Source of the DNA: Methylocystis rosea SV97 | GTDB taxonomy: Bacteria; Pseudomonadota; Alphaproteobacteria; Rhizobiales; Beijerinckiaceae | DNA length: 64,000 nt | Assembly: GCF_000372845.1 (NCBI RefSeq) | Contig: NZ_KB889963.1 | Span: forward strand, 2,686,304-2,750,303 | Direction: 5' to 3' | Shown here: positions 52,077-61,459 of the stretch, piece after piece | How the letters are laid out: every line of letters starts with the position of its first letter | How positions within the stretch are numbered: position 1 is the stretch's first letter | The notes under the pieces: generated by a model | Databases searched by the model: none | What the model saw: only the letters and a program-made list of their open reading frames with translations | What the model was told of the DNA's origin: nothing | Translations under genes and position numbers: made by a program

Positions 52077-54260
52077 TCAGTGCGCCAAGATCGCCAGCAT
52101 CAGCAGCGCCACGATATTGGTGATCTTGATCGCCGGATTCACGGCGGGGCCGGCGGTGTCCTTATAGGGGTCGCCGACCGTGTCGCCGGTCACCGCCGCC
52201 TTATGGGCCTCGGAGCCCTTCTCATGCTTCACGCCGTCCTTATCAATGAAGCCGTCTTCGAAGGATTTCTTGGCGTTGTCCCAAGCGCCGCCGCCCGACG
52301 TCATCGAAATCGCAACGAAGAGCCCGTTGACGATGACGCCCAGCAGCAACGCGCCCAGCGCCGCGAAGGCGTTGGCCTTGCCGCCAAGGATCCAGGCGAC
52401 GACGAAGGCGACGATCGGCGCCAGCACCGGCAGCAGCGACGGCACGATCATTTCCTTGATCGCCGCCTGCGTCAGCATATCGACGGCGCGGCCATAATCC
52501 GGCCGGTCCGTGCCCGCCATGATGCCGGGCTTTTCCTTAAACTGGCGACGCACCTCGACGACCACCGAGCCCGCCGCGCGCCCCACCGCCGTCATGGCGA
52601 TGCCGCCGAAGAGATAGGGAATGAGGCCGCCAAAGATGAGGCCCGCGACGACATAGGGATTGGAGAGTTCGAAGTCGATCTTCCCCAGCCCTTTGAAAAA
52701 CGGCACGTCGGTGTCGATGAAATGCTTCAGATCGTTCGTGTAGGCGGCGAAGAGCACCAGCGCGCCGAGGCCCGCCGAGCCGATGGCGTAGCCCTTGGTC
52801 ACGGCCTTCGTGGTGTTGCCCACGGCGTCGAGCGCGTCGGTGTTGCGACGCACTTCCTTCGGCAGACCCGCCATTTCGGCGATGCCGCCGGCGTTGTCGG
52901 TGACGGGGCCGAAGGCGTCGAGGGCCACGACCATGCCGGCGAGGCCCAGCATCGTCGTCACCGCGATCGCCGTGCCATAGAGCCCGCCAAGCTCATAGGT
53001 GAGGATGATGCCGAGAACGATGACGAGCGCCGGCGCCGCTGTCGATTCAAGCGACACGGCGAGGCCCTGGATGACGTTGGTGCCGTGGCCCGTCACCGAC
53101 GCCTGAGCAATCGACACCACCGGACGCTTGCCGGTGCCGGTGTAATATTCGGTGATGTAGACGATGGCGCCCGTGACGATCAGGCCCAGCACCCCAGAGA
53201 GGAACAGGCCATAGCCGTGGATGGCTTCGCCATTCGCCTTGCCGATCTCGCCCCAGCCGACGGTAAAAGTCGTCGCCAGGAAGAGCCCTCCGACCGACAG
53301 CACGCCGGCGGCGATGAGGCCCTTGTAAAGCGCGCCCATGATGGAATCGTCGATGCCAAGCTGCTTGAAATAAGGCGAAGCAAACTTGCCCCACGGCGTG
53401 TCATCGTCGTCGCCCATTTTCACGAAATAGGTGCCGGCGATCGACGTGAGGATCGAAAGGCCGCCGATCGCGAGCGGATAGATCATCGCCGACGACAGGC
53501 CTTCCTGACCGGCGAAGAAGATCGAGGCGAGCACCATGGTGGCGACGACCGTCACCGCATAGGTCTCGAAGAGGTCGGCCGCCATGCCGGCGCAATCGCC
53601 GACATTGTCGCCGACATTGTCGGCGATCGTGGCCGGATTGCGCGGATCATCCTCGGGAATGCCGGCCTCGACCTTGCCGACAAGATCGGCGCCGACGTCC
53701 GCGCCCTTGGTGAAGATGCCGCCGCCGAGACGGGCGAAAATCGAAATCAGCGATCCGCCGAAACCGAGCGCCACCAGCGCGTCGACGACCGTACGGTCGG
53801 AGGGCGCATAGCCGGCGAACCAGGTCAGGATCGCGTAATAGACAGCGACGCCAAGCAGCGCGAGCCCGGCGACCAGAAGTCCGGTGACCGCGCCGGCCTT
53901 GAAGGCGATGTCGAGGCCGCCGGCCAGCGATTTCGTCGCCGCCTGCGCCGTGCGGACATTGGCGCGCACCGAGACGTTCATGCCGATATAGCCGGCCGCG
54001 CCGGAGAGCACCGCGCCGAGCAGGAATCCGAAGGCGACCGCCCAGCCGAGCAGGATGACGAGGATGACGAAGATCACGCCGCCAACCATGGCGATGGTCT
54101 TGTATTGGCGGTTGAGATAGGCCTGCGCGCCCTCGGCGACGGCGCCCGAAATTTCCTGCATCCGCGCCGACCCCGGATCGGCTGCGAGCAATTCCTGCGA
54201 GGTCTTCACGCCATAGACGATAGACATCAATCCGAAGACGATGGTTAGAAACAGAACCAT
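52077..54260 (-). CDS. hppA: Membrane-bound proton-translocating pyrophosphatase
   Basis: A 727-aa protein with about 16 membrane helices that couples PPi hydrolysis to proton pumping. Substrate motifs are [40 protein letters not shown] and, near the C terminus, [11 protein letters not shown] and [17 protein letters not shown]. The segment [19 protein letters not shown] has Lys at the position that is Ala in K+-dependent enzymes, so this is the K+-independent H+-pump type. The start at 54260 ([17 protein letters not shown]) is the usual one; the open frame extends 55 codons upstream without family support. Confidence 0.95.
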   Translation of the reverse strand: MVLFLTIVFGLMSIVYGVKTSQELLAADPGSARMQEISGAVAEGAQAYLNRQYKTIAMVGGVIFVILVILLGWAVAFGFLLGAVLSGAAGYIGMNVSVRANVRTAQAATKSLAGGLDIAFKAGAVTGLLVAGLALLGVAVYYAILTWFAGYAPSDRTVVDALVALGFGGSLISIFARLGGGIFTKGADVGADLVGKVEAGIPEDDPRNPATIADNVGDNVGDCAGMAADLFETYAVTVVATMVLASIFFAGQEGLSSAMIYPLAIGGLSILTSIAGTYFVKMGDDDDTPWGKFASPYFKQLGIDDSIMGALYKGLIAAGVLSVGGLFLATTFTVGWGEIGKANGEAIHGYGLFLSGVLGLIVTGAIVYITEYYTGTGKRPVVSIAQASVTGHGTNVIQGLAVSLESTAAPALVIVLGIILTYELGGLYGTAIAVTTMLGLAGMVVALDAFGPVTDNAGGIAEMAGLPKEVRRNTDALDAVGNTTKAVTKGYAIGSAGLGALVLFAAYTNDLKHFIDTDVPFFKGLGKIDFELSNPYVVAGLIFGGLIPYLFGGIAMTAVGRAAGSVVVEVRRQFKEKPGIMAGTDRPDYGRAVDMLTQAAIKEMIVPSLLPVLAPIVAFVVAWILGGKANAFAALGALLLGVIVNGLFVAISMTSGGGAWDNAKKSFEDGFIDKDGVKHEKGSEAHKAAVTGDTVGDPYKDTAGPAVNPAIKITNIVALLMLAILAH

Positions 54261-54446
54261 TTTGGCTTCGCCTTTTCGTTCCTCGACCGGGGAATGGCCG
54301 AACTGGTCGCGTCGCCGCGAACGGAGTCGCGCAACAAAAAAAGGAGCAGCGGCCCCGCCGAGCGAATCGGGCGGAGACAGCAGCTTTCCAGCGGGCTTTC
54401 TGCCAGAAACGTGGCCGCACGGCAATGCTGCGCGATCCCGTATTCT

Positions 54447-55394
54447 TCAGAAGTGTTGGAAGGACAATTTTTTGAAAAAAACCGGTTTTTTGTGCGCATC
54501 GAGTAAAATCGGGGCCGCGCTTCCCGCCATAAATTCGCCGATCCGGCAGGCGGGCGCGGCAGGCGGCGCTGCGCTCCCTGCCGCGATGAGGATTTCGTAG
54601 TCGTCTCCGCCCGTTATCGCCGTTTCGAAGAGCGCGGGATCGATGGCCATTGCCTCTCGCGCCGCTGCTGAAAGCGGCACGGAGGCGAGATCGACAACCG
54701 CGCTCACGCCGGAGGCGCGGCAAAGCTTGGCGAGATCGCCCGCAAGGCCGTCGGAAATGTCCATCGCGGCGCTGGCGTTGGCGCAAAGCCACGCCGAGAG
54801 ATCCACGCGCGGCTGTGGCAGCAGATAGCGTCCGATCAGATAGTCTCGGGCCTCATCCGACAGTCGTCGCTCCAGCGTAGGGTCGCGGCGCAGCGCGAGA
54901 CCCAGCGCCGCGTCTCCGATCGGGCCCGAGACGAAGATGGCGTCTCCTGGCTTTGCGCCGGTGCGGGGCACGAAGCGCCGCGTGCGACCAAGCGCCGTGA
55001 TCGAGATGGTCAGCGGCCCCGGGGTCGCAGCCGTGTCGCCGCCGATGAGCGGCGCGTGATACGCGCGCGCATCCTCGGCGAGCCCGGCGGCGAAAGCGTC
55101 CAGCCAAGCGTTGGTCCAGTCGGCCGGCAGCGCCAAGCCGAGCAGAAAGCCGATCGGCTCTGCGCCCTTGGCGGCAAGATCGGAGAGATTGACGCGCAGC
55201 GCCTTCTTGGCGATTAGCGAAGGGTCATCGTCCGCGAAGAAATGCACGCCGGCAACGACCATGTCGGTCGTGACGACGAGCGGCGCGCTTTCGGGCGCGA
55301 GAAGCGCCGCGTCGTCCTTAAGGCCGAGCGCGGCCGTCCCCGCGATCGGCGCGAACACGCGGGCGATGATGTCGTCTTCGCTATAGCGCGGCAT
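54447..55394 (-). CDS. thiL: Thiamine-monophosphate kinase
   Basis: A 315-aa kinase making thiamine diphosphate from the monophosphate. The N terminus has LKDDAALLAPESAPLVVTTD, then FFADDDPSLIAKKALRVNLS; the Mg/ATP loop is LIGGDTAATPGPLTISITAL; AMDISDGLAGDLAKLCRASG and ITGGDDYEILIAA close the active site. It is the last gene of the glyA-nrdR-rib-nusB run, from which it is separated by a pair of palindromic repeats. Confidence 0.93.
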   Translation of the reverse strand: MPRYSEDDIIARVFAPIAGTAALGLKDDAALLAPESAPLVVTTDMVVAGVHFFADDDPSLIAKKALRVNLSDLAAKGAEPIGFLLGLALPADWTNAWLDAFAAGLAEDARAYHAPLIGGDTAATPGPLTISITALGRTRRFVPRTGAKPGDAIFVSGPIGDAALGLALRRDPTLERRLSDEARDYLIGRYLLPQPRVDLSAWLCANASAAMDISDGLAGDLAKLCRASGVSAVVDLASVPLSAAAREAMAIDPALFETAITGGDDYEILIAAGSAAPPAAPACRIGEFMAGSAAPILLDAHKKPVFFKKLSFQHF

Positions 55395-55400
55395 GGCTTC

Positions 55401-55516
55401 GCCCTCGTGCTTCGAGACGCGAGCTTCGCTCGCTCCTCAGCATGAGGGCGAGGTTTAGGCGCCGCCGGCCTCCTCATCCTGAGGAGCCCGCGCAGCGGGC
55501 GTCTCGAAGGACGAGG
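55401..55516. repeat. Two family-B palindromic repeats between nusB and thiL
   Basis: Copy one (55401-55449) runs GCCCTCGTGCTTCGAGACGC to CGCTCCTCAGCATGAGGGC. Copy two (55470-55516) runs CCTCCTCATCCTGAGGAGC to GCGTCTCGAAGGACGAGGA, inverted relative to the first. They are the same family as the repeats after proB and lie inside an otherwise compact operon, where they may set transcript ends or processing points. Confidence 0.7.
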
Positions 55517-55537
55517 AAGCCGGAGGCTGCTTTCCTG

Positions 55538-55990
55538 TCAACTCAACTCTTCGGCGCGCTCCTCATGCGCGATCCTGTCGAGCACGGCGTTCACCATCCC
55601 CGACTCGGTCGGTCCGAAAAAGGCGCCGGCGACGTCGACATATTCCTTGATGACGACGCGGGCCGGGACGTCCTTGCGCGACCGCAGTTCATAGACGCCG
55701 GCGCGCAAGGCGGCGCGCATGACGGACTCCAGTCGTGACAATGGCCAGCCGCCGGAAAGCGCGCGATCAATCTGCCGGTCGATGGCGACTTGATCGGTGA
55801 GCACGCCTTGCAGCACGTCGCGAAAAAAGGCGGCGTCCGCCGGCTTATACTGCGCGCCTTCGATCTCTCGCCCGATCCAGTGAGACTCGAACTCGGCGAA
55901 AATCTCGTTGAGCCCTTTGCCGGCGACTTCCATTTGGTAAAGCGCTTGCACGATCGCCAGACGCGACGCCGAGCGTTGATCGACGCTCAT
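55538..55990 (-). CDS. nusB: Transcription antitermination factor NusB
   Basis: A 150-aa all-helical RNA-binding protein. Family blocks are SASRLAIVQALYQMEVAGKG near the start, ESVMRAALRAGVYELRSRKD and PARVVIKEYVDVAGAFFGPT near the end, with VNAVLDRIA closing. It overlaps the ribH stop by four bases. NusB acts with NusE and NusG on rRNA operons; its linkage to riboflavin genes is common in bacteria. Confidence 0.95.
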   Translation of the reverse strand: MSVDQRSASRLAIVQALYQMEVAGKGLNEIFAEFESHWIGREIEGAQYKPADAAFFRDVLQGVLTDQVAIDRQIDRALSGGWPLSRLESVMRAALRAGVYELRSRKDVPARVVIKEYVDVAGAFFGPTESGMVNAVLDRIAHEERAEELS

Positions 55991-56469
55991 ACGACGCCCC
56001 GTTTGAGGCGCACAAGCGCGAGCGCCGCGCGCGCCGCGTCGGCGCCCTTGTCGCCCTGCTTGGGATCGGCGCGCACGATCGCCTGCGCCTCATTCTCCAC
56101 AGTGAGCACGCCATTGCCGAGCGGCAGGCGGCGCGAGACGGATAGATTCATCAGCGCGCGCGTGCTTTCATTGGCGACGAGTTCGAAGTGATAGGTCTCG
56201 CCGCGGATGACGCAGCCGAGCGCAACGACTCCATCGTAAGGCGCGCCGGCAAGCTCCGCATCGTCGAGCGCGATCGCGGCCGCTGTTGCGATCTCCAGCG
56301 CGCCAGGGACTTCGATCACCGTCGCCTGCGCTTGGAGCGCGCGCAACGCATCAAGCGCGCCTTCGCGCAACATGGCGACGATTCCGCCGTTGAACTTCGT
56401 CGAGACGACGAGAATATGCGCGCCCGGCACGGGCGCGACGTCAGCGTCGTCGGGTGCAAAACCAGCCAT
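55987..56469 (-). CDS. ribH: 6,7-dimethyl-8-ribityllumazine synthase
   Basis: A 160-aa lumazine synthase, the penultimate step of riboflavin synthesis. Motifs: VSTKFNGGIVAMLREGALDA, IEVPGALEIATAAAIALDDA, the diagnostic GVVALGCVIRGETYHFELVA and GNGVLTVENEAQAIVRADPK. It forms a translationally coupled pair with nusB and lies 326 repeat-bearing bases after ribE. Confidence 0.95.
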   Translation of the reverse strand: MAGFAPDDADVAPVPGAHILVVSTKFNGGIVAMLREGALDALRALQAQATVIEVPGALEIATAAAIALDDAELAGAPYDGVVALGCVIRGETYHFELVANESTRALMNLSVSRRLPLGNGVLTVENEAQAIVRADPKQGDKGADAARAALALVRLKRGVV

Positions 56470-56795
56470 TCAGGCGACTCCAGGAGTGCACGCAACCCTC
56501 TCCCGCGGGGAGAGGGTTGGGCTGCGAAGCAGCCAAGCGAGGGTTAGCGTTCTCAATTGCAAAGGTGCGGGACGCGCCGCCACAGCGAACGCATTAACGC
56601 TGAGGCGCAAACCCCTCACCCGACACTGCCAAAAGCCCGTCGTTGACGACGGGCGTCCTTACAGACGCCCTTTGGCCGGATCCCTCTCCCTGTGGGAGGG
56701 GGACGCCGCGAACCGATTATGGGCGCGTTATGTCACAGGAGCGACGCTCTGTCAGCCGATATGGCCGTTATACACATCCTGGCGCCAAACTCAGG
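56470..56795. repeat. Repeat-bearing gap between ribE and ribH (family C)
   Basis: No gene is seen. It contains hairpin units such as AACCCTCTCCCGCGGGGAGA with GGGCTGCGAAGCAGCC (56495-56548) and CCCTCTCCCTGTGGGAGGGGG (56681-56705). Similar units recur at 59038-59177. No FMN riboswitch pattern was recognised. Confidence 0.55.
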
Positions 56796-57398
56796 CTACC
56801 GCGCTTCGCTCAACCTTGCCGCATAGCGCGCCATCAGATCGACCTCGATATTGAGCGCATCCCCTGCTCTGCGCGCGCCGAGCGTCGTAACGCTAAGCGT
56901 ATGCGGAATGAGCAGCACGGAAAAGGTATCGCCGTCGACCTCGTTCACCGTGAGCGAAACGCCGTCAAACGCCACGGAGCCTTTCTTGGCGATAAAGCGC
57001 GACAGCGCTCGCGGCGCCTCGATCCAGAATCTGGACATGTCATCAAAGTCGTCGCGCGATGTGACGCGCGCGACGCCGTCGACATGGCCGGTGACGATAT
57101 GGCCGCCGAGTTCGTCGCCGATCTTCAACGCGCGTTCCAGATTGACGCGCGTTCCGCAGGCCCATGTGCCGACCGTCGTGACGGCGAGCGTCTCGGCGGC
57201 GGCGTCCACTTCGAAGACCGTTCGCGCGCCCTCGCGCGCGACGGCGACGACCGTCAGGCATACGCCCGAGCAGGCGATGGAGGCGCCCAGAGCGATGCCG
57301 TCGGGATCGTATGAACAGGCGATGCGCAGGCGGCGCAGTTCGCCACGCGGCGTCATCGCAATGACTTCGCCCACATCGGTGACGATGCCGGTGAACAT
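56796..57398 (-). CDS. ribE: Riboflavin synthase (alpha chain)
   Basis: A 200-aa protein of two tandem lumazine-binding barrels, starting [15 protein letters not shown]. The first repeat contains GASIACSGVCLTVVA, the second GSVAFDGVSLTVNEVDGDTF, and GGHIVTGHVDGVARV lies between them. It converts two molecules of dimethylribityllumazine to riboflavin. Its first base overlaps the last base of the ribD stop. Confidence 0.95.
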   Translation of the reverse strand: MFTGIVTDVGEVIAMTPRGELRRLRIACSYDPDGIALGASIACSGVCLTVVAVAREGARTVFEVDAAAETLAVTTVGTWACGTRVNLERALKIGDELGGHIVTGHVDGVARVTSRDDFDDMSRFWIEAPRALSRFIAKKGSVAFDGVSLTVNEVDGDTFSVLLIPHTLSVTTLGARRAGDALNIEVDLMARYAARLSEAR

Positions 57399-58528
57399 CA
57401 GTCGACCCGCGCGTATCGAGTCATCGTGTCGGCGCCGAGCGCGCGCGTCTCGATCAGACGGTAGCGCGAGTCGTCATCGAGGGCGGCGCGCGCCGCAGAA
57501 GTCAGCGCCGGACGGCCTGCCCTCCCGAGCGGCTTGACCGCGGTGTGCAGGATGACCTCATCGGCAAGATCCGCGGCGAGCAGACTTTCGGCGACGCGGG
57601 GCCCGCCTTCGCTGAAGACGCGGGTGACGCCGCGATCTGCCAAAAGTCTTAAGGCGCTGGTAAGATCAAGAAGGCCGTCGCGCATCGCGATGCGGACAAC
57701 CTCTGCGCCAGTGGCGTCTTCAAACGCTTTGGCCGCTTCATCGGCGACGGCCGCTCCAGCGATGATGAGCAGCGGCGTTTCGCGCGCGGTGGACGCCAGG
57801 CGCGAACGCGGCGACAGCGACAGCTTCTCGTCGAGCACGACGCGGAGCGGCTTGTATTGTTGCATCCCTGGCAAGCGCACAGTCATCAGCGGATCGTCGT
57901 CGCGCGCCGTGCCGCCGCCGATCATGATCGCGTCGTGCAGCGATCGCTGCACATGAGTGAAGGCGTCAGCGATAGGTCCGGTGATGTGCAGGCGCGGATC
58001 ATGCGCGGCGCCCGCCGCGTAGCCGTCCGCCGTCCGCGCGAGCTTGAGCGTTATCATCGGGCGGCGACGCGTGACGCGCAAAATATGCCCGAGATGATCG
58101 GCGCGCGCCGCCGCGGCGCCGGGACCAATGATGACGTCGATTCCTGCTTCGCGCAGCCGGGCGAAGCCATCGCCCGAGACGCGCGGGTCGGGGTCCTCGA
58201 GGGCGGTGACGACGCGCGCGACGCCGCCGGCGATGATCGAGTTGACGCAAGGGGGCGTCGCCCCATGATGCGCGCAGGGCTCCAAAGTGACGTAAAGCGT
58301 CGCGCCGCGCGCAGCCTCGCCCGCCGCAGCCATGGCGATCGCCTCCGCATGCGGGCGCCCGCCGGGCCCGGTCCAGCCGCGGGCGATAACGACGCCGTCG
58401 CGCACGAGCAACGCGCCCACCGCGGGATTTGGCGCGGTACGGCCCAAATTGCGCCGGCCAAGCGCAAGCGCCGCCGCCATATAGGCGTCGTCGGTCGCGG
58501 TCTGTGGAAAGGCTTCGTGGATCGTCAT
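57398..58528 (-). CDS. ribD: Bifunctional riboflavin deaminase/reductase
   Basis: A 376-aa fusion. The N-terminal cytidine-deaminase-like domain has the zinc site [20 protein letters not shown] and [18 protein letters not shown]. The C-terminal reductase domain ([52 protein letters not shown]) binds NADPH. The two steps follow GTP cyclohydrolase II. The ATG overlaps the nrdR stop by four bases, so translation is coupled. Confidence 0.95.
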   Translation of the reverse strand: MTIHEAFPQTATDDAYMAAALALGRRNLGRTAPNPAVGALLVRDGVVIARGWTGPGGRPHAEAIAMAAAGEAARGATLYVTLEPCAHHGATPPCVNSIIAGGVARVVTALEDPDPRVSGDGFARLREAGIDVIIGPGAAAARADHLGHILRVTRRRPMITLKLARTADGYAAGAAHDPRLHITGPIADAFTHVQRSLHDAIMIGGGTARDDDPLMTVRLPGMQQYKPLRVVLDEKLSLSPRSRLASTARETPLLIIAGAAVADEAAKAFEDATGAEVVRIAMRDGLLDLTSALRLLADRGVTRVFSEGGPRVAESLLAADLADEVILHTAVKPLGRAGRPALTSAARAALDDDSRYRLIETRALGADTMTRYARVD

Positions 58529-59025
58529 GCCTTCTCTGGGTCGTCGGCGTCCGGTGCAAAAGCCGCGCCGTCGCCGCCGCTCTCCAATTCATCGATCACC
58601 GCGGAGAAGTCGCGAACTTCGCGGAAATCGCGATACACCGAGGCGAAACGCACATAGGCGACGGGGTCGAGCGAACGCAGGCCTTCGATGACCAGTTCGC
58701 CGATCCGCTGACTTTCGACCTCGACTTCGCCGAGGCTTTCGAGCTGACGAACGATTCCGGAAATCATCTGCTCGACGCGTTCCGCTTCGACCGGACGCTT
58801 ACGCAAGGCGATCTCAACCGATCGCATCAGCTTGTCGCGATTGAACGGCGCACGGCGACCCGACTTCTTCACGACGATGATTTCGCGCAGCTGCACGCGC
58901 TCAAAGGTCGTGAAACGGCCGCCGCAAGTCGGACAGACGCGGCGCCGCCTTATGCAGGATGAATCCTCCGCAGGACGGGAGTCCTTCACCTGCGTGTCGA
59001 CGGAACCGCAATAGGGACAGCGCAT
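58525..59025 (-). CDS. nrdR: Transcriptional repressor NrdR
   Basis: A 166-aa regulator of ribonucleotide reductase genes. The zinc ribbon is [20 protein letters not shown] with [13 protein letters not shown], followed by the ATP-cone ([56 protein letters not shown]). I start at 59025, where the zinc ribbon begins and a purine-rich GGAAAGG precedes the ATG. It targets NrdR boxes elsewhere; none was noticed here. Confidence 0.95.
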   Translation of the reverse strand: MRCPYCGSVDTQVKDSRPAEDSSCIRRRRVCPTCGGRFTTFERVQLREIIVVKKSGRRAPFNRDKLMRSVEIALRKRPVEAERVEQMISGIVRQLESLGEVEVESQRIGELVIEGLRSLDPVAYVRFASVYRDFREVRDFSAVIDELESGGDGAAFAPDADDPEKA

Positions 59026-59037
59026 TTCGGGCGCCTT

Positions 59038-59177
59038 TCCCCCCTCCCGCATGCGGGAGAGGGAGGCCCCGCGAAGCGGGGTCGGGTGAGGGCTATCACA
59101 AATGATGCGACGGAGAGAACCCTCATCCGTCGCGCCTTCGGCGCGACACCTTCTCCCGCAAGCGGGAGAAGGGAACG
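59038..59177. repeat. Two family-C palindromic repeats between glyA and nrdR
   Basis: Units CCTCCCGCATGCGGGAGAGG with CCCCGCGAAGCGGGG and GGGTGAGGG (59038-59097), and an inverted partner with CGCGCCTTCGGCGCG and TTCTCCCGCAAGCGGGAGAA (59118-59177). They match the style of the repeats at 56495-56705. Confidence 0.65.
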
Positions 59178-59187
59178 TCCCACTTTT

Positions 59188-60462
59188 TTAATAGATCGGG
59201 AACTTCGCGGTCAGCGTGTGAACCTTTTCCTTCACCGCGGTTTCCGTCGCGGCGTTGCCTTCTTCGCCCTGCGAGGAGAGGCCGTCGAGCACCTCGACGA
59301 TCATCTGCCCGACCTGTTTGAACTCGCTCTGGCCGAAGCCGCGCGAGGTCGCCGCCGGCGAGCCGAGACGAATGCCGGAGGTGACGAAGGGCTTTTCCGG
59401 ATCGAAGGGAATGCCGTTCTTGTTGCAGGTGATGTGCGCGCGGCCAAGCGCGGCTTCCGCCGCCTTGCCGGTGATCTTCTTGGGACGCAGATCGACGAGC
59501 ATCAGATGGTTGTCGGTGCCGCCCGAGACGATCGCAAGGCCCGCGTCGACGAGCGTCTGCGCGAGCATTTGCGCATTATCCTTGACCTGCTGCTGATAGG
59601 TCTTGAACTGCGGGGTCAGCGCCTCGCCGAACGCCACCGCCTTTCCGGCGATGACATGCATCAGCGGACCGCCCTGCAGGCCGGGGAAGACCGCCGAGTT
59701 GATCTTCTTGGCGATGGCCTCGTCGTTCGTCAGCACCATGCCGCCGCGCGGACCGCGCAGCGTCTTATGCGTCGTGGTGGTGACGACATGCGCATGCGGC
59801 AGCGGCGACGGATGAAGTCCCGCAGCGACCAGACCGGCGAAATGCGCCATGTCCACCATGAAATAGGCGCCGACGCTGTCGGCGATCTTGCGGAAGCCTT
59901 CGAAGTCCCAGATGCGGGAATAGCCGGAGCCGCCGGCGATGATGAGCTTCGGCTTATGCTCCATGGCGAGCGCGGCGACCTGCTCCATGTCGATGCGCTG
60001 ATCGTCCTTGCGCACCGTATAGCTCACCGGCTTGAACCAGCGGCCGGAGACATTGACCGGCGATCCATGCGTCAGATGACCGCCCGCGGCGAGATCCAGC
60101 CCCATGAAGACGTCGCCCGGCTGAAGAAGCGCGAGGAACACCGCCTGATTGGCCTGCGAGCCGGAGTTGGGCTGAACATTGGCGAAGCCGCAGTCAAACA
60201 GCTTCTTGGCGCGGTCGATCGCGAGATTTTCGGCGATGTCGACGAATTGGCAGCCGCCGTAATAGCGCTTTCCCGGATAGCCCTCGGCATATTTGTTGGT
60301 GAGAACCGAGCCCTGGGCCTCCAACACCGCCTTTGAGACAATGTTCTCCGACGCGATCAGTTCGATCTCGTGCCTCTGGCGGCCGAGTTCGAGTTCGATC
60401 GCCTTCGCGATTTCCGGATCGGAAGCGCTGAGGGAGGCGGTGAAGAAACCGGATTGGCTCAT
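59188..60462 (-). CDS. glyA: Serine hydroxymethyltransferase
   Basis: A 424-aa PLP enzyme interconverting serine and glycine with tetrahydrofolate; in serine-cycle methylotrophs it is also a carbon-assimilation step. Motifs: [58 protein letters not shown], the PLP lysine in [16 protein letters not shown], and [19 protein letters not shown]. Length is normal. It opens the nrdR-rib-nusB-thiL run, separated from nrdR by two palindromic repeats. Whether this copy serves the serine cycle cannot be told. Confidence 0.96.
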   Translation of the reverse strand: MSQSGFFTASLSASDPEIAKAIELELGRQRHEIELIASENIVSKAVLEAQGSVLTNKYAEGYPGKRYYGGCQFVDIAENLAIDRAKKLFDCGFANVQPNSGSQANQAVFLALLQPGDVFMGLDLAAGGHLTHGSPVNVSGRWFKPVSYTVRKDDQRIDMEQVAALAMEHKPKLIIAGGSGYSRIWDFEGFRKIADSVGAYFMVDMAHFAGLVAAGLHPSPLPHAHVVTTTTHKTLRGPRGGMVLTNDEAIAKKINSAVFPGLQGGPLMHVIAGKAVAFGEALTPQFKTYQQQVKDNAQMLAQTLVDAGLAIVSGGTDNHLMLVDLRPKKITGKAAEAALGRAHITCNKNGIPFDPEKPFVTSGIRLGSPAATSRGFGQSEFKQVGQMIVEVLDGLSSQGEEGNAATETAVKEKVHTLTAKFPIY

Positions 60463-60501
60463 TGGAATGGACCTCTATGCCTAACGGCGCTGAACGAAAA
60501 C

Positions 60502-60537
60502 AAAAACCGGCTCCCGGTCTTAATCGGCGAAGCCGGT
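60502..60537 (-). promoter_or_regulatory. Attenuator-like hairpin in the glyA leader
   Basis: Read leftward: ACCGGCT, an 18-base loop region, AGCCGGT, then TTTTTG, i.e. an intrinsic-terminator shape about 40 bases before the glyA start codon. It suggests leader-based control; no named riboswitch was recognised. Confidence 0.5.
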
Positions 60538-60790
60538 CCCTAGGACGCGCATCGTGAGACGCGTCGCTTATCACGGCGAAGCCGCGACGGGAAGAGCGGC
60601 CGTCGTCGCGGTCTAAGGCCACCCAAGTTTCGCGCGGGCTTCGTCAGCCCAGTTTTGTTGTGGGGGCTTTGGGTGAGCCGCGCAAGCTTCGCACGCCAGC
60701 GTCTCCGTTTCCTCAAAGCGCCAAAATGACGCATGTTGCGCTCGCGCAAAGAGCCAGAAATAGCGCGTCACCGCGTCGCCATATTTTCGC

Positions 60791-60808
60791 TTCAAACGAG
60801 CGTTTGAA
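60791..60808. promoter_or_regulatory. Perfect dyad, candidate TetR-family operator
   Basis: TTCAAACG, two bases, CGTTTGAA, 32 bases before the start at 60841. A TetR-type regulator is the second gene of the downstream unit, so autoregulation is likely. Confidence 0.6.
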
Positions 60809-60840
60809 TTTCAATCAGTCGTTTTAAACGGAGGTTCGTC

Positions 60841-61449
60841 ATGAGCGATCATCTGGAAACAAAATTTGCGGCGCTTAGCGCCAAGTCACGGAGGTTGCTC
60901 ATCGATGCTGCGGTCTGCTTCGTCGCGACCTGGCTCATCGCTTTCCTGCCGCCACAATGGAAGAATGGCGAAGCGCTGAAGGAAATCGCTTTCACGACCG
61001 ACCCGGTGAGCGGCAAAATCATCGATCGGATCGCTTCCGCGGAGACGGAGCGCCCATCCTTGAAGTTGAAAAACGCTTCGCCGGCTGTGGCGCTGTTCGC
61101 CGTCTATCCGCAGGAGCGCATCTCGGATTGGTCGAACGAAGCCGCCGCTGAAAAGACTGAGACGATCCCCGTCAGGACGACGAAAGTCGTCGCCCTGCGC
61201 AGGCCGTCTCCGGAAAAGAGAAACCCTGTCGAGTCGACGCCGCCGGCGCCCCCGACCACCAACGCCGAGCCGCCCGCCTCTCCCCAGACAATGGACGAGA
61301 AAGCGGAGCAACAGGAACGGAGTTTGTTGGCCAAGCTCGACCCGACAGGGCTCTCATCCAAATTGGCTCCGCTCGGCCGCAAGGCATGGAATAGCGCGAC
61401 GTCGCTCGGCGGCGCAGTGTCTAGCCTCGTCAACGTATATCCTTTTTGA
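60841..61449 (+). CDS. Hypothetical single-pass membrane protein
   Basis: A 202-aa protein with CGGAGG before the ATG, one N-terminal hydrophobic helix (LIDAAVCFVATWLIAFLPP) and a long, probably periplasmic, Pro/Lys/Glu-rich region (VESTPPAPPTTNAEPPASPQ). A short, more ordered C terminus contains LAKLDPTGLSSKLAPLGRKA. No family recognised. It precedes a TetR-type regulator by 10 bases and shares the dyad upstream. Confidence 0.65.
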   Translation: MSDHLETKFAALSAKSRRLLIDAAVCFVATWLIAFLPPQWKNGEALKEIAFTTDPVSGKIIDRIASAETERPSLKLKNASPAVALFAVYPQERISDWSNEAAAEKTETIPVRTTKVVALRRPSPEKRNPVESTPPAPPTTNAEPPASPQTMDEKAEQQERSLLAKLDPTGLSSKLAPLGRKAWNSATSLGGAVSSLVNVYPF

Positions 61450-61459
61450 GGATGATGCC

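Larger units (their letters stand above)
60463..60840. other. Divergent intergenic region between glyA and a small membrane-protein gene
   Basis: No gene is supported. It holds a terminator-like hairpin in the glyA leader and, at the far side, an 18-base dyad before the rightward operon (both listed separately). Confidence 0.5.

Noticed and set aside
51906-54248. A 780-codon open frame on the + strand across hppA
   Set aside because: It is antisense to a clear H+-pyrophosphatase; its product is low-complexity Arg/Asp/His-rich, the usual shadow of a GC-rich gene.
59086-60336. A 416-codon open frame on the + strand across glyA
   Set aside because: Antisense shadow of serine hydroxymethyltransferase; no recognisable domains and atypical composition.
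60463-60600. Named riboswitch (glycine, SAM or THF type) before glyA
   Set aside because: Only a terminator-like hairpin is evident; none of the conserved cores could be recognised by eye.
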